Source of the DNA: an uncultured Bacteroidales bacterium
GTDB taxonomy: Bacteria; Bacteroidota; Bacteroidia; Bacteroidales; UBA932
DNA length: 5,404 bases
Direction: 5' to 3'
Assembly (NCBI GenBank): GCA_946187365.1
Contig: CAMHRD010000094.1
Span: forward strand, 1-5,404
Shown: piece after piece, positions 1-5,404 of the stretch
How positions within the stretch are numbered: position 1 is the stretch's first letter
How the letters are laid out: every line of letters begins with the position of its first letter
Notes under the pieces: model-generated
Told to the model about the DNA's origin: nothing
What the model saw: only the letters and a program-made list of their open reading frames with translations
Databases searched by the model: none
Translations under genes and position numbers: made by a program

Positions 1-169
1 AGCATACGATGTTATGCCATTCGGTTCTCTCTTGTCTGTTGCCGTTGCGGTCTCTGAATACCTCTGAAGTTGCTACCGTGAAATTTGCAACTGCCGCTCC
101 ACCCTCGAGGTGTCTTACCTCCGGATCTCTCCCCGCGTTTCCTAAAATGAATACTTTATTGAAAGACAT
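1..169 (-). CDS. ssb: Single-stranded DNA-binding protein SSB, N-terminal part (cut by window edge)
   Basis: Reading the minus strand from the ATG at 169-167 gives 56 codons with no stop up to the window edge, beginning MSFNKVFILGNAGRDPEVR. This is the start of the SSB OB fold. The GN-GRDPEVR segment (residues 10-19), GGAAVANFTVATSE (23-36) and RTEWHNIV (48-55) align well with E. coli SSB. Trp51 matches the DNA-stacking Trp54 of E. coli, and Phe38 stands where E. coli has Trp40. SSB coats single-stranded DNA during replication, repair and recombination, and recruits partners through an acidic C-terminal tip, which lies outside this window. The gene follows aroE on the same strand after 57 bases. 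No Shine-Dalgarno sequence is visible before the AT-rich start, as is usual in Bacteroidota. Identity is nearly certain. Whether this is the main chromosomal SSB or a paralogue cannot be told from the N-terminus. Confidence 0.94.
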   Translation of the reverse strand, partial: MSFNKVFILGNAGRDPEVRHLEGGAAVANFTVATSEVFRDRNGNRQERTEWHNIVC

Positions 170-176
170 AATTCAA

Positions 177-195
177 AATTTTAACGCGTAAAATT
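177..195. repeat. Inverted repeat upstream of ssb
   Basis: AATTTTA (177-183) and TAAAATT (189-195) form perfect 7-base arms around the 5-base loop ACGCG. The right arm lies inside the candidate -7 box of ssb, and the left arm would cover the first transcribed bases. It could be an operator or simply a product of AT-rich composition. It lacks the GC-rich stem and T-run of an intrinsic terminator. Confidence 0.4.
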
Positions 196-220
196 ATTCA
201 GAAAAACGGAAAACTGCAAG
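189..220 (-). promoter_or_regulatory. Candidate Bacteroidota-type promoter for ssb
   Basis: On the minus strand, CTTG (220-217) is followed after 20 bases by TAATTTTA (196-189). This resembles the Bacteroidota promoter pattern of TTTG near -33 and TAnnTTTG near -7, with one mismatch in each box. Transcription would start near 185, giving a leader of about 16 bases before the ssb ATG. The site lies in the 57-base gap after the aroE stop, so ssb may be transcribed separately as well as by read-through. AT-rich spacers often yield such near-matches, so confidence is modest. Confidence 0.4.
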
Positions 221-226
221 AAAAGA

Positions 227-997
227 TTACAAACTCACCACTTCTCTCATTGATGCGAGGTTTGGCTCCATTCCGGTCATAAGGCGGAACCCCTCTACGG
301 CCTGGTATAGCAGCCACTTGCGTCCGGTAGTGGGATTGAGGCATGGATTCTTGTAATTTGCTTCAATTATGCCAATTAGCTTGGTGGAGAGATTCAAAAG
401 CAAAGGGTAAAGAAGCTCATCTTTTTGAGGCAGAGTGTAGATGACAAGAACGTTTGCAGGCTCAAGCGTATTGAGCAGTTTACAGGCCATTGGGTTGGTT
501 ACCGCTTTTATCCCGATGGTTGTTGCAAAGGCCGCGGCTTTCTCTTCCGTTCTGTTGGTTATGAGTGTGTTGAGGTTCTCATCTTTTGCGGCAAGTGCAG
601 CGGCTTTTCCCGCTCCGCCGCAGCCTGCTACTATAACCACAAAACCGTCTTGCGGTGTAACCTTTTTGGCTGTCATCACCTCCCGGAGCAGGCGGCGCAC
701 TGCCAGGTAATCTGTGTTGTAGCCGTATGTGCCATCCTCTTTGAAGAGTAGCAGGTTGGTGGCTTGCAGTGCTTTGCAGACTTTGCTGGGCTCCGTTACG
801 TAACGCATTGCCTCCTCTTTGAATGGAGCCGTTACGTTGGAGGCTGTGTAACCTCCTTGCTGTAAGCGCTCTACTGATTCCTCTATTGTGTCTTTCTCAA
901 TGAGATCATATTTTGATTCCTCAGAATAGGCGGCGTGGAATAGAGCGGGGCTTTTGGAATGTGAGATGGGGTTTCCTATTAGGGCGAACTTTTTCAT
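227..997 (-). CDS. aroE: Shikimate dehydrogenase (AroE family), divergent form
   Basis: This 256-residue protein should catalyse the NADPH-dependent reduction of 3-dehydroshikimate to shikimate in the cytosolic chorismate pathway. The substrate domain shows GNPISHSKSP (residues 8-17, with the shikimate-binding serines 14 and 16), NVTAPFKE (54-61, catalytic Lys60), ATNLL (79-83, Asn81) and GYNTDY (92-97, catalytic Asp96). The nucleotide domain has the glycine-rich loop GCGGAGKAA (125-133) and NRT (148-150), where NADP-specific enzymes bind the 2'-phosphate. The C-terminus has EANYKNP (212-218) and LLYQAVEGFRLMTG (229-242) with the expected Gln232. The motif usually written N-x-T-P-x-G reads VIYTLPQKDE (185-194) here, losing the Asn and Gly. 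From memory, it resembles a second Bacteroidota AroE-like subfamily rather than the roughly 248-residue standard Bacteroides AroE. The start overlaps the upstream methyltransferase stop in ATGA, which suggests translational coupling. Fold and family are secure. Shikimate as the true substrate is likely but not proven. Confidence 0.87.
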   Translation of the reverse strand: MKKFALIGNPISHSKSPALFHAAYSEESKYDLIEKDTIEESVERLQQGGYTASNVTAPFKEEAMRYVTEPSKVCKALQATNLLLFKEDGTYGYNTDYLAVRRLLREVMTAKKVTPQDGFVVIVAGCGGAGKAAALAAKDENLNTLITNRTEEKAAAFATTIGIKAVTNPMACKLLNTLEPANVLVIYTLPQKDELLYPLLLNLSTKLIGIIEANYKNPCLNPTTGRKWLLYQAVEGFRLMTGMEPNLASMREVVSL

Positions 998-1860
998 AAT
1001 GCAGCAACTCTTTGTCTTAAAGCTTCATAGCAGAGGATGGAGGCGGAGACTGAGACGTTGAGGGAGTCCAGTTTTCCCAGCATTGGAATCATTATCTTTT
1101 TATCTGAGGCAATGCGGAACTCGGTGGAGATTCCATCTGCTTCACTTCCCAGTGCTATGGCGCACGGAAGGGTCATATCTGTGCCGTAGTATGGAACGGA
1201 GTCTTGGAGTTGTGCGCTGTAGATTTTTATATTGTTGGCTTTAAGCCATTTGATGGCATCTTCTGTTTTGCAGCAGACTATCTTCTGGGTGAAGACTCCG
1301 CCGAGTGATGCACGTATGAGGTTGGGGTTGTAGAGGTCTGTCTTTGGGTTGCAGAAGAGAACAGCGGTTGCTCCAACGGCGTCTGCTGTACGGAGTATTG
1401 CTCCCAGATTGCCAGGCTTTTCAACTGCTTCAGCAATGATTATCAGAGGATTCTGGCAAGACTGTGATGCAGCATGCTCAGAGTTGGCTGCTGCGGCGGA
1501 GCCTGCAGAGAGCAGCGGGGTGATATCTTCCAGCGTCAGATGCTTTGCTTTTACTATTGCCGTAACGCCCTCTGTGGTTGAGCGGTAGGCAATCTTAGCA
1601 TAGACGTTGGAAGGGAGAGAAAAGAGGCGTGTGCGGGAATCTATCGGGAAAGGAAAGTCTGTAATAATGTCCGGGCAGAAAAAGAGTGATTCCACTTCAA
1701 AGCCGGATGTGATTGCAGCGGTGATTTCCCTAACTCCCTCAGCAACAAAGAGTGAGCGCTTTTCCCTTTCACGGGCCTTTTCCTGCAGCAAAACGGCCTC
1801 TTTCACCTTGGGGTTCTGAAGTGAGGTGATAGGGGTGGCGTTCTGTAGTAAAGCGTTCAT
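994..1860 (-). CDS. TrmH/SpoU-family RNA 2'-O-ribose methyltransferase (RlmB-like)
   Basis: This 288-residue protein has the two-part build of SPOUT-class RNA methyltransferases, which use S-adenosylmethionine to methylate a ribose 2'-OH in rRNA or tRNA. Residues 13-108 form the SpoU substrate-binding domain (LQNPKVKEAVLLQEKAREREK, FVAEGVREI). The trefoil-knot catalytic domain starts near 138. Motif 1 is AEAVEKPGNLGAILRTADA (143-161, with Asn151 and the catalytic Arg157). Motif 2 is ALGSEADGIS (236-245). Motif 3 is IPMLGKLDSLNVSVSAS (258-274). Between the domains, residues 117-137 form an Ala/Ser-rich low-complexity linker, probably flexible. The gene begins 13 bases after the lysS stop and overlaps aroE by 4 bases, so it should be co-transcribed with both. 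No Shine-Dalgarno sequence sits at proper distance. The start is the first available Met and agrees with the usual N-terminus. The exact RNA target (23S rRNA as in RlmB, or a tRNA) cannot be read from the sequence, so I give no symbol. Confidence 0.92.
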   Translation of the reverse strand: MNALLQNATPITSLQNPKVKEAVLLQEKAREREKRSLFVAEGVREITAAITSGFEVESLFFCPDIITDFPFPIDSRTRLFSLPSNVYAKIAYRSTTEGVTAIVKAKHLTLEDITPLLSAGSAAAANSEHAASQSCQNPLIIIAEAVEKPGNLGAILRTADAVGATAVLFCNPKTDLYNPNLIRASLGGVFTQKIVCCKTEDAIKWLKANNIKIYSAQLQDSVPYYGTDMTLPCAIALGSEADGISTEFRIASDKKIMIPMLGKLDSLNVSVSASILCYEALRQRVAAL

Positions 1861-1873
1861 CTATGGGGAGATA

Positions 1874-3406
1874 CTAGTATTGCTCCTTTTTCATCTGAGG
1901 GAAGAAGAGGACATCCTGAATGGAGACCTGGTTGGTCATAAACATTGTAAGGCGGTCCATTCCAATTCCCATTCCGCTGGTTGGCGGCATTCCGTACTCA
2001 AGGGAGCGGATGAAGTCATAGTCTATGTACATTGCTTCATCATCTCCGCCGTTCTTCAGACGCAGCTGGTCTTGGAATCTATCTAACTGATCTATAGGGT
2101 CATTGAGCTCGCTGTATGCGTTTGCCAGTTCCTTGCCGCAAACAAAGAGTTCAAACCTCTCAACCAGGTTGTTGTTGTCTCTCTTTCTCTTGGTAAGCGG
2201 GGAGAGTGAAACAGGATAATCTATGATGAAGGTTGGCTGAATGAGCTTATCCTCAACGAATTCTCCAAAGATTGCATCTATGAGTTTGCCCTCTCCAAAG
2301 CTTGGCTGGATTGGAACGTTGAGCCTCTTGCAGGTCTCTCTTAACTGCTCCTCATTCATTCCGGTGATATCTACTCCTGCATACTGCTTAATTGCCTCAA
2401 GCATAGGGAGTCTCTTGTATGGGCCCTTGAAGTCTACCTCGTTCTCTCCAATCTTTACCTTGGTGGTTCCGTTAACTGCTACGCAGATCTTCTCAAGCAT
2501 CTGCTCCGTAAAGTTCATCATCCAGTAGTAGTCCTTATAGGCTACGTAGATTTCCATTGCGGTAAACTCCGGGTTGTGTGTGCGGTCCATACCCTCGTTA
2601 CGGAAGTTCTTTGAGAACTCGTAAACGCCTGGGAATCCGCCAACTATAAGGCGCTTGAGGTAGAGCTCGTCTGCAATACGCAGATAGAGATCCATATCCA
2701 GAACGTTGTGGTGAGTTACGAACGGACGTGCGTTGGCTCCTCCTGGAATAGGCTGAAGGATAGGGGTTTCCACCTCAAGATAACCGTGGGAGTTGAAGAA
2801 CTCACGCATGGTGTTGTATATTGTGGTACGCTTCTCAAATACCTTTCTAACGTCCGGATTTACAATGAGATCTACATATCTCTGGCGGTAGCGCATCTCA
2901 GGGTCTGAAAAGGCGTCATAAACCTCTCCGTCCTTCTCCTTCACGATAGGAAGTACTCTAAGGGACTTGCTTAAAACCTTAAGCTCCTTAACGTGGATGG
3001 ACTTCTGACCTGTCTGGGTTACGAAGGCGTATCCCTTAATTCCAATGATATCTCCAATGTCCAGAAGTTTCTTAAAGACAGTGTTATAGAGCGTTTTGTC
3101 CTCTCCAGGGCAAACCTCGTCTCTCTTTACATAGGCCTGAATTCTGCCCTCTGCATCCTGGAGCTCTATAAATGAGGCGGCACCCATAATTCGGCGGCTC
3201 ATAAGACGTCCTGCAAAGGATATCTCCTTAAACTTCTGCTGTGAAGGGTCATCCTCCGCAGCCTCCGGGTTGAAAGCCTCCAATATCTCCTTGGAAGTGG
3301 CTGTAATAGGATATTCCTCTGCCGGATAAGGATTTATACCCAAGTCTCGTATCAGCTGAAGAGACTGTCTTCTTATTTGTTCCTGTTCGTTAAGATTCTG
3401 TTCCAT
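1874..3406 (-). CDS. lysS: Lysyl-tRNA synthetase, class II
   Basis: LysS charges tRNA-Lys with lysine using ATP in the cytosol. The 510-residue protein is close to the E. coli enzyme in length (about 505). An N-terminal helix (1-20) leads to GINPYP (23-28), then an anticodon-binding OB fold (about 62-147, with FAGRLMSRRIMGAASFIELQD at 64-84). The class II core follows. Motif 1 lies around 190-221 (TMREFFNSHGYLEVETPIL), followed by GGANARPFVTHHN (222-234). Motif 2 is FRNEGMDRTHNPEFTAMEIY (268-287). Motif 3 is GMGIGMDRLTMF (478-489) with its ATP-binding Arg485. KELANAYSELNDP (425-437) is the usual lysine-site segment. The start is a Met 91 bases from the divergent recJ start, behind a good -7 box. 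It is the first gene of the leftward unit. The protein ends soon after motif 3; from memory, many Bacteroidales LysS proteins carry a further stretch of about 65 residues, absent here. Identity is certain. Confidence 0.98.
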   Translation of the reverse strand: MEQNLNEQEQIRRQSLQLIRDLGINPYPAEEYPITATSKEILEAFNPEAAEDDPSQQKFKEISFAGRLMSRRIMGAASFIELQDAEGRIQAYVKRDEVCPGEDKTLYNTVFKKLLDIGDIIGIKGYAFVTQTGQKSIHVKELKVLSKSLRVLPIVKEKDGEVYDAFSDPEMRYRQRYVDLIVNPDVRKVFEKRTTIYNTMREFFNSHGYLEVETPILQPIPGGANARPFVTHHNVLDMDLYLRIADELYLKRLIVGGFPGVYEFSKNFRNEGMDRTHNPEFTAMEIYVAYKDYYWMMNFTEQMLEKICVAVNGTTKVKIGENEVDFKGPYKRLPMLEAIKQYAGVDITGMNEEQLRETCKRLNVPIQPSFGEGKLIDAIFGEFVEDKLIQPTFIIDYPVSLSPLTKRKRDNNNLVERFELFVCGKELANAYSELNDPIDQLDRFQDQLRLKNGGDDEAMYIDYDFIRSLEYGMPPTSGMGIGMDRLTMFMTNQVSIQDVLFFPQMKKEQY

Positions 3407-3425
3407 TGAAAATTAAATTAACGGC

Positions 3426-3433
3426 CAAAGGTA
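3426..3433 (-). promoter_or_regulatory. -7 box of the lysS promoter
   Basis: The minus strand reads TACCTTTG at 3433-3426, a perfect match to the Bacteroidota -7 consensus TAnnTTTG. The transcript would start near 3422, leaving a leader of about 16 bases before the lysS ATG. The place expected for the -33 element (around 3454-3457) reads AATT, with no recognisable TTTG. The assignment therefore rests on the -7 box and its position. It would drive lysS, the methyltransferase gene and aroE. Confidence 0.6.
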
Positions 3434-3436
3434 ACA

Positions 3437-3468
3437 TTTTTTTATCAGATAATAATTAATTACTTTTG
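3437..3468 (+). promoter_or_regulatory. recJ promoter, Bacteroidota type
   Basis: TACTTTTG at 3461-3468 matches the -7 consensus TAnnTTTG exactly. Twenty bases upstream, the start of a seven-T run (3437-3443) supplies TTTT in the -33 position, one base off TTTG. Transcription would start near 3472, giving a leader of about 26 bases before the recJ ATG. The element is interleaved with the lysS promoter on the opposite strand. Confidence 0.62.
3453..3462. repeat. 10-base AT palindrome between lysS and recJ
   Basis: TAATTAATTA is a perfect palindrome. It overlaps the first two bases of the recJ -7 box and lies where the lysS -33 element would be. It could be a shared regulator site, but so short an all-AT palindrome in an AT-rich spacer may be chance. 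Confidence 0.3.
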
Positions 3469-3497
3469 CCTATTGGTGGAAGTGCAATTTAACGGAT

Positions 3498-5261
3498 ATG
3501 GTAGTTAAGACTAAGGAGAAACAGTGGATTGTAAGGGAGCCTGGAAATCCTATCTACACCAGACAGCTGGTGCAGGAGTTAGGTATTGACGAGGTCTTAG
3601 CTAACCTGTTGGTGCAGAGAGGAATAAAGAACTCAGACGATGTTCGCCGTTTCTTCCATCCATCACTTGAGATGTTGCATGATCCGTTCCTAATGACGGA
3701 TATGGATGTTGCGGTTGAGAGACTTCACAAAGCTGTAACAGAGCGGGAAAAGATTCTGGTATACGGAGATTACGACGTGGACGGAACAAGCGCCGTTTCA
3801 CTTGTTTACTCATTCTTAAGACGTCTTACCCCTAATTTGGACTACTACATACCGGACCGTTATGACGAGGGTTACGGTATCTCATTCTACGGAGTTGACT
3901 GGGCTCTGGAGCGTAAATGCTCTCTTGTAATTGCCTTGGACTGTGGAATTAAGGAGGCTGAGGCGGTTAAGTACGCCAAGGATAAGGGCATAGATTTCAT
4001 AATCTGTGACCACCACCTCCCTGGAGACGTTCTTCCTCCTGCAGTTGCAGTGCTTGACCCTAAGAGGACAGACTGCCATTACCCGTATGATGACCTTTCA
4101 GGCTGCGGTGTAGGATTCAAGTTGGTACAGGGATATACCCAGAGATATAACATTCCGTTTGAGGAGATTACGCCGCTTTTGGATCTTGTTGCGGTTAGTA
4201 TTGCGGCAGACCTTGTTTCCGTTACCGGAGAGAACAGAGTACTTGCTTACTACGGACTTAAGCGTCTGAACGAGGCTCCAAGAAAGGGACTGCTCTCTAT
4301 GATAAAGCTCTCAGGCCTTGAGAAACACAAGATTACAATAGACGATATAGTCTTTAAGATTGGTCCTAGAATCAATGCTGCCGGCAGAATGGAGAGCGGA
4401 CGTATGGCCGTGGATCTGCTTACCTCTGACGATATTGCAGAGGCCTCCAGGATTGGAAAGGAGATCAACGACCACAACAACGAACGCAAGAGCATAGATA
4501 GAGCCATTACAGAGCAGGCAATAGAGATAGTTCGTAACCACCCTAACTTCAGCACTTTAAACTCTACCGTGGTTTACAACCCTGAGTGGCACAAGGGAGT
4601 TGTGGGTATTGTTGCAAGCCGTCTTGTTGAGGCCTTCTACCGTCCTACCATTGTCCTCACAAAATCTGCCAACGGATTCATCTCCGGCTCCGCCAGAAGT
4701 ATTGCAGGTTTTGACCTCTACGATGCAATTGAGAGTTGCGCAGACCTTCTTGAGAACTTTGGAGGTCACACCTATGCTGCAGGTCTCACCCTTAAGGAGG
4801 AAAACCTTGAGACCTTCCGTAAGAGGTTTGAAGAGATTGTAACAAAGAACATTACAAAGGAGATTCTGACTCCTATCATCAACATAGACGCATTCCTTGA
4901 GTTCAAGCAGATTACTCCAAAATTCTTCCGTCTGCTGAACAACTTCCAGCCGTTCGGACCGGGCAACCAGTCTCCTGTCTTTATGACTACCAGCGTTTAC
5001 GACAACGGTAACGGCCGCATAGTTGGTAATGCCAACGGAGGCAGAGGCGGTCACCTCAAACTTGAACTGATTCAGGAGGATGCACCTTACCGTCCGCTCA
5101 GTGCAATTGCATTCAATATGAGCGAGTACTTTGATCACCTTGCAGGCGGTGACCCTGTAGATATCTGCTACTCAATTGCAGAGAACTTCTACCGCAGCAG
5201 CATTGCCAACATCCAGCTGAGAATTAAGGATATCCGCGAGGGCAAAGACACCACCCTGTAA
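3498..5261 (+). CDS. recJ: Single-stranded-DNA-specific 5'-3' exonuclease RecJ
   Basis: RecJ degrades single-stranded DNA from the 5' end and acts in RecF-pathway recombination, mismatch repair and base-excision repair, often with SSB and a RecQ-type helicase. The 587-residue protein has all DHH-superfamily motifs. These are ILVYGDYDVDGTSA (86-99, metal-binding aspartates), VIALDCG (144-150, Asp148), CDHHLPGD (170-177, the DHH signature) and VSIAADLVS (233-241, Asp238). INAAGRMESGR (292-302) follows. The DHHA1 domain contains WHKGVVGIVASRL (364-376), ISGSARS (395-401) and FGGHTYAAGL (421-430). A C-terminal OB fold carries FQPFGPGNQSPVF (483-495). Length and order are those of a complete enzyme. 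The first ATG after an in-frame stop at 3453-3455 is taken as the start and lies about 26 bases after the predicted transcription start. There is no Shine-Dalgarno sequence at normal distance. It is transcribed divergently from lysS. A phage-type gene starts 3 bases after its stop. Identity is certain. Confidence 0.97.
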   Translation: MVVKTKEKQWIVREPGNPIYTRQLVQELGIDEVLANLLVQRGIKNSDDVRRFFHPSLEMLHDPFLMTDMDVAVERLHKAVTEREKILVYGDYDVDGTSAVSLVYSFLRRLTPNLDYYIPDRYDEGYGISFYGVDWALERKCSLVIALDCGIKEAEAVKYAKDKGIDFIICDHHLPGDVLPPAVAVLDPKRTDCHYPYDDLSGCGVGFKLVQGYTQRYNIPFEEITPLLDLVAVSIAADLVSVTGENRVLAYYGLKRLNEAPRKGLLSMIKLSGLEKHKITIDDIVFKIGPRINAAGRMESGRMAVDLLTSDDIAEASRIGKEINDHNNERKSIDRAITEQAIEIVRNHPNFSTLNSTVVYNPEWHKGVVGIVASRLVEAFYRPTIVLTKSANGFISGSARSIAGFDLYDAIESCADLLENFGGHTYAAGLTLKEENLETFRKRFEEIVTKNITKEILTPIINIDAFLEFKQITPKFFRLLNNFQPFGPGNQSPVFMTTSVYDNGNGRIVGNANGGRGGHLKLELIQEDAPYRPLSAIAFNMSEYFDHLAGGDPVDICYSIAENFYRSSIANIQLRIKDIREGKDTTL

Positions 5262-5264
5262 GAT

Positions 5265-5404
5265 ATGAGCAAGAAGTCTATACGATTTTTCAACGACCGC
5301 GAAGTGCGGGCGGTGTGGGATGAGGAGCACAATAAGTGGTGGTTCTCGGCCACAGACATTGTGAGGGCAGTCAATAATGAGGATGACTACCAAAAGTGCC
5401 GTAA
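5265..5404 (+). CDS. BRO-N / prophage antirepressor-like protein, N-terminal part (cut by window edge)
   Basis: From the ATG at 5265, 46 codons stay open to the right edge: MSKKSIRFFNDREVRAVWDE, then HNKWWFSATDIVRAVNNEDD (residues 22-41), then YQKCR. The pattern of a short basic start, RFF-D-E-R--W, then W-FS--DIV-----DDY--CR fits the beginning of the BRO-N domain (Pfam Bro-N family) found in phage antirepressors and in stand-alone bacterial genes common in Bacteroidota. Such domains bind DNA. The role of the stand-alone bacterial copies is largely unknown. The ATG follows the recJ stop by 3 bases and is in the same reading frame, so the gene is probably read from the recJ transcript unless it has a promoter inside recJ. 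No Shine-Dalgarno sequence is present. Only the N-terminus is visible, so full architecture, intactness and any link to a prophage cannot be judged. The family call comes from recalled pattern, not a search. Confidence 0.74.
   Translation, partial: MSKKSIRFFNDREVRAVWDEEHNKWWFSATDIVRAVNNEDDYQKCR

Noticed and set aside
9..191. 60-codon open frame on the plus strand
   Set aside because: It is antisense to the clear ssb N-terminus on the minus strand and resembles no protein.
425..751. 108-codon open frame on the plus strand
   Set aside because: It lies wholly antisense to the aroE-family gene, is rich in Cys and Arg without any motif, and is best explained as a shadow of that gene's codon use.
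1861..1900. AAGGAG at the 3' end of lysS as ribosome binding site of the methyltransferase gene
   Set aside because: It lies more than 20 bases before the ATG, too far for a normal Shine-Dalgarno sequence, and it simply encodes the Lys-Glu residues at the LysS C-terminus.
3434..3450. Seven-T run as an intrinsic terminator
   Set aside because: No GC-rich hairpin precedes it on either strand, and it lies upstream of both divergent genes, where a -33 role fits better.
4557..5138. 193-codon open frame on the minus strand
   Set aside because: It is long enough to notice but is fully antisense to the conserved DHHA1 and OB regions of recJ. Its translation shows no recognisable domain, and there is no promoter-like box at its start.
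5172..5393. 73- and 61-codon open frames on the minus strand across the recJ end
   Set aside because: Both are antisense to recJ and the BRO-N start, and their sequences look arbitrary.

Overview
The window looks like a chromosomal housekeeping segment of a Bacteroidota (probably Bacteroidales) bacterium. The evidence is the promoter style (TAnnTTTG -7 boxes in front of lysS and recJ), AT-rich leaders without a Shine-Dalgarno sequence before every gene whose leader is visible, and protein sequences typical of that phylum. The genus cannot be fixed from sequence reading alone.

Layout: two transcription units diverge from a 91-base spacer at 3407-3497. The leftward (minus) unit runs lysS (lysyl-tRNA synthetase), then a TrmH/SpoU-family RNA 2'-O-methyltransferase gene, then an aroE-family shikimate dehydrogenase gene, then the 5' end of ssb (single-stranded DNA-binding protein), which is cut by the left edge. 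Spacing is 13 bases, a 4-base ATGA overlap, and 57 bases. The first three genes therefore look like one operon, while ssb has a candidate promoter of its own. The rightward (plus) unit is recJ (single-strand exonuclease). Three bases after its stop, the start of a BRO-N/antirepressor-like gene runs off the right edge.

Functionally, the left unit combines translation (LysS), RNA modification, the aromatic precursor pathway and DNA metabolism (SSB). RecJ and SSB act together in recombinational repair in other bacteria, but here they lie in opposite transcription units. No gap between genes exceeds 100 bases. I see no tRNA, rRNA, CRISPR array, insertion sequence or convincing terminator. I found no undescribed system. 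The points most worth a second look are the back-to-back lysS/recJ promoters, the aberrant motif in the AroE-family protein, the phage-type gene directly behind recJ, and an inverted repeat over the candidate ssb promoter.
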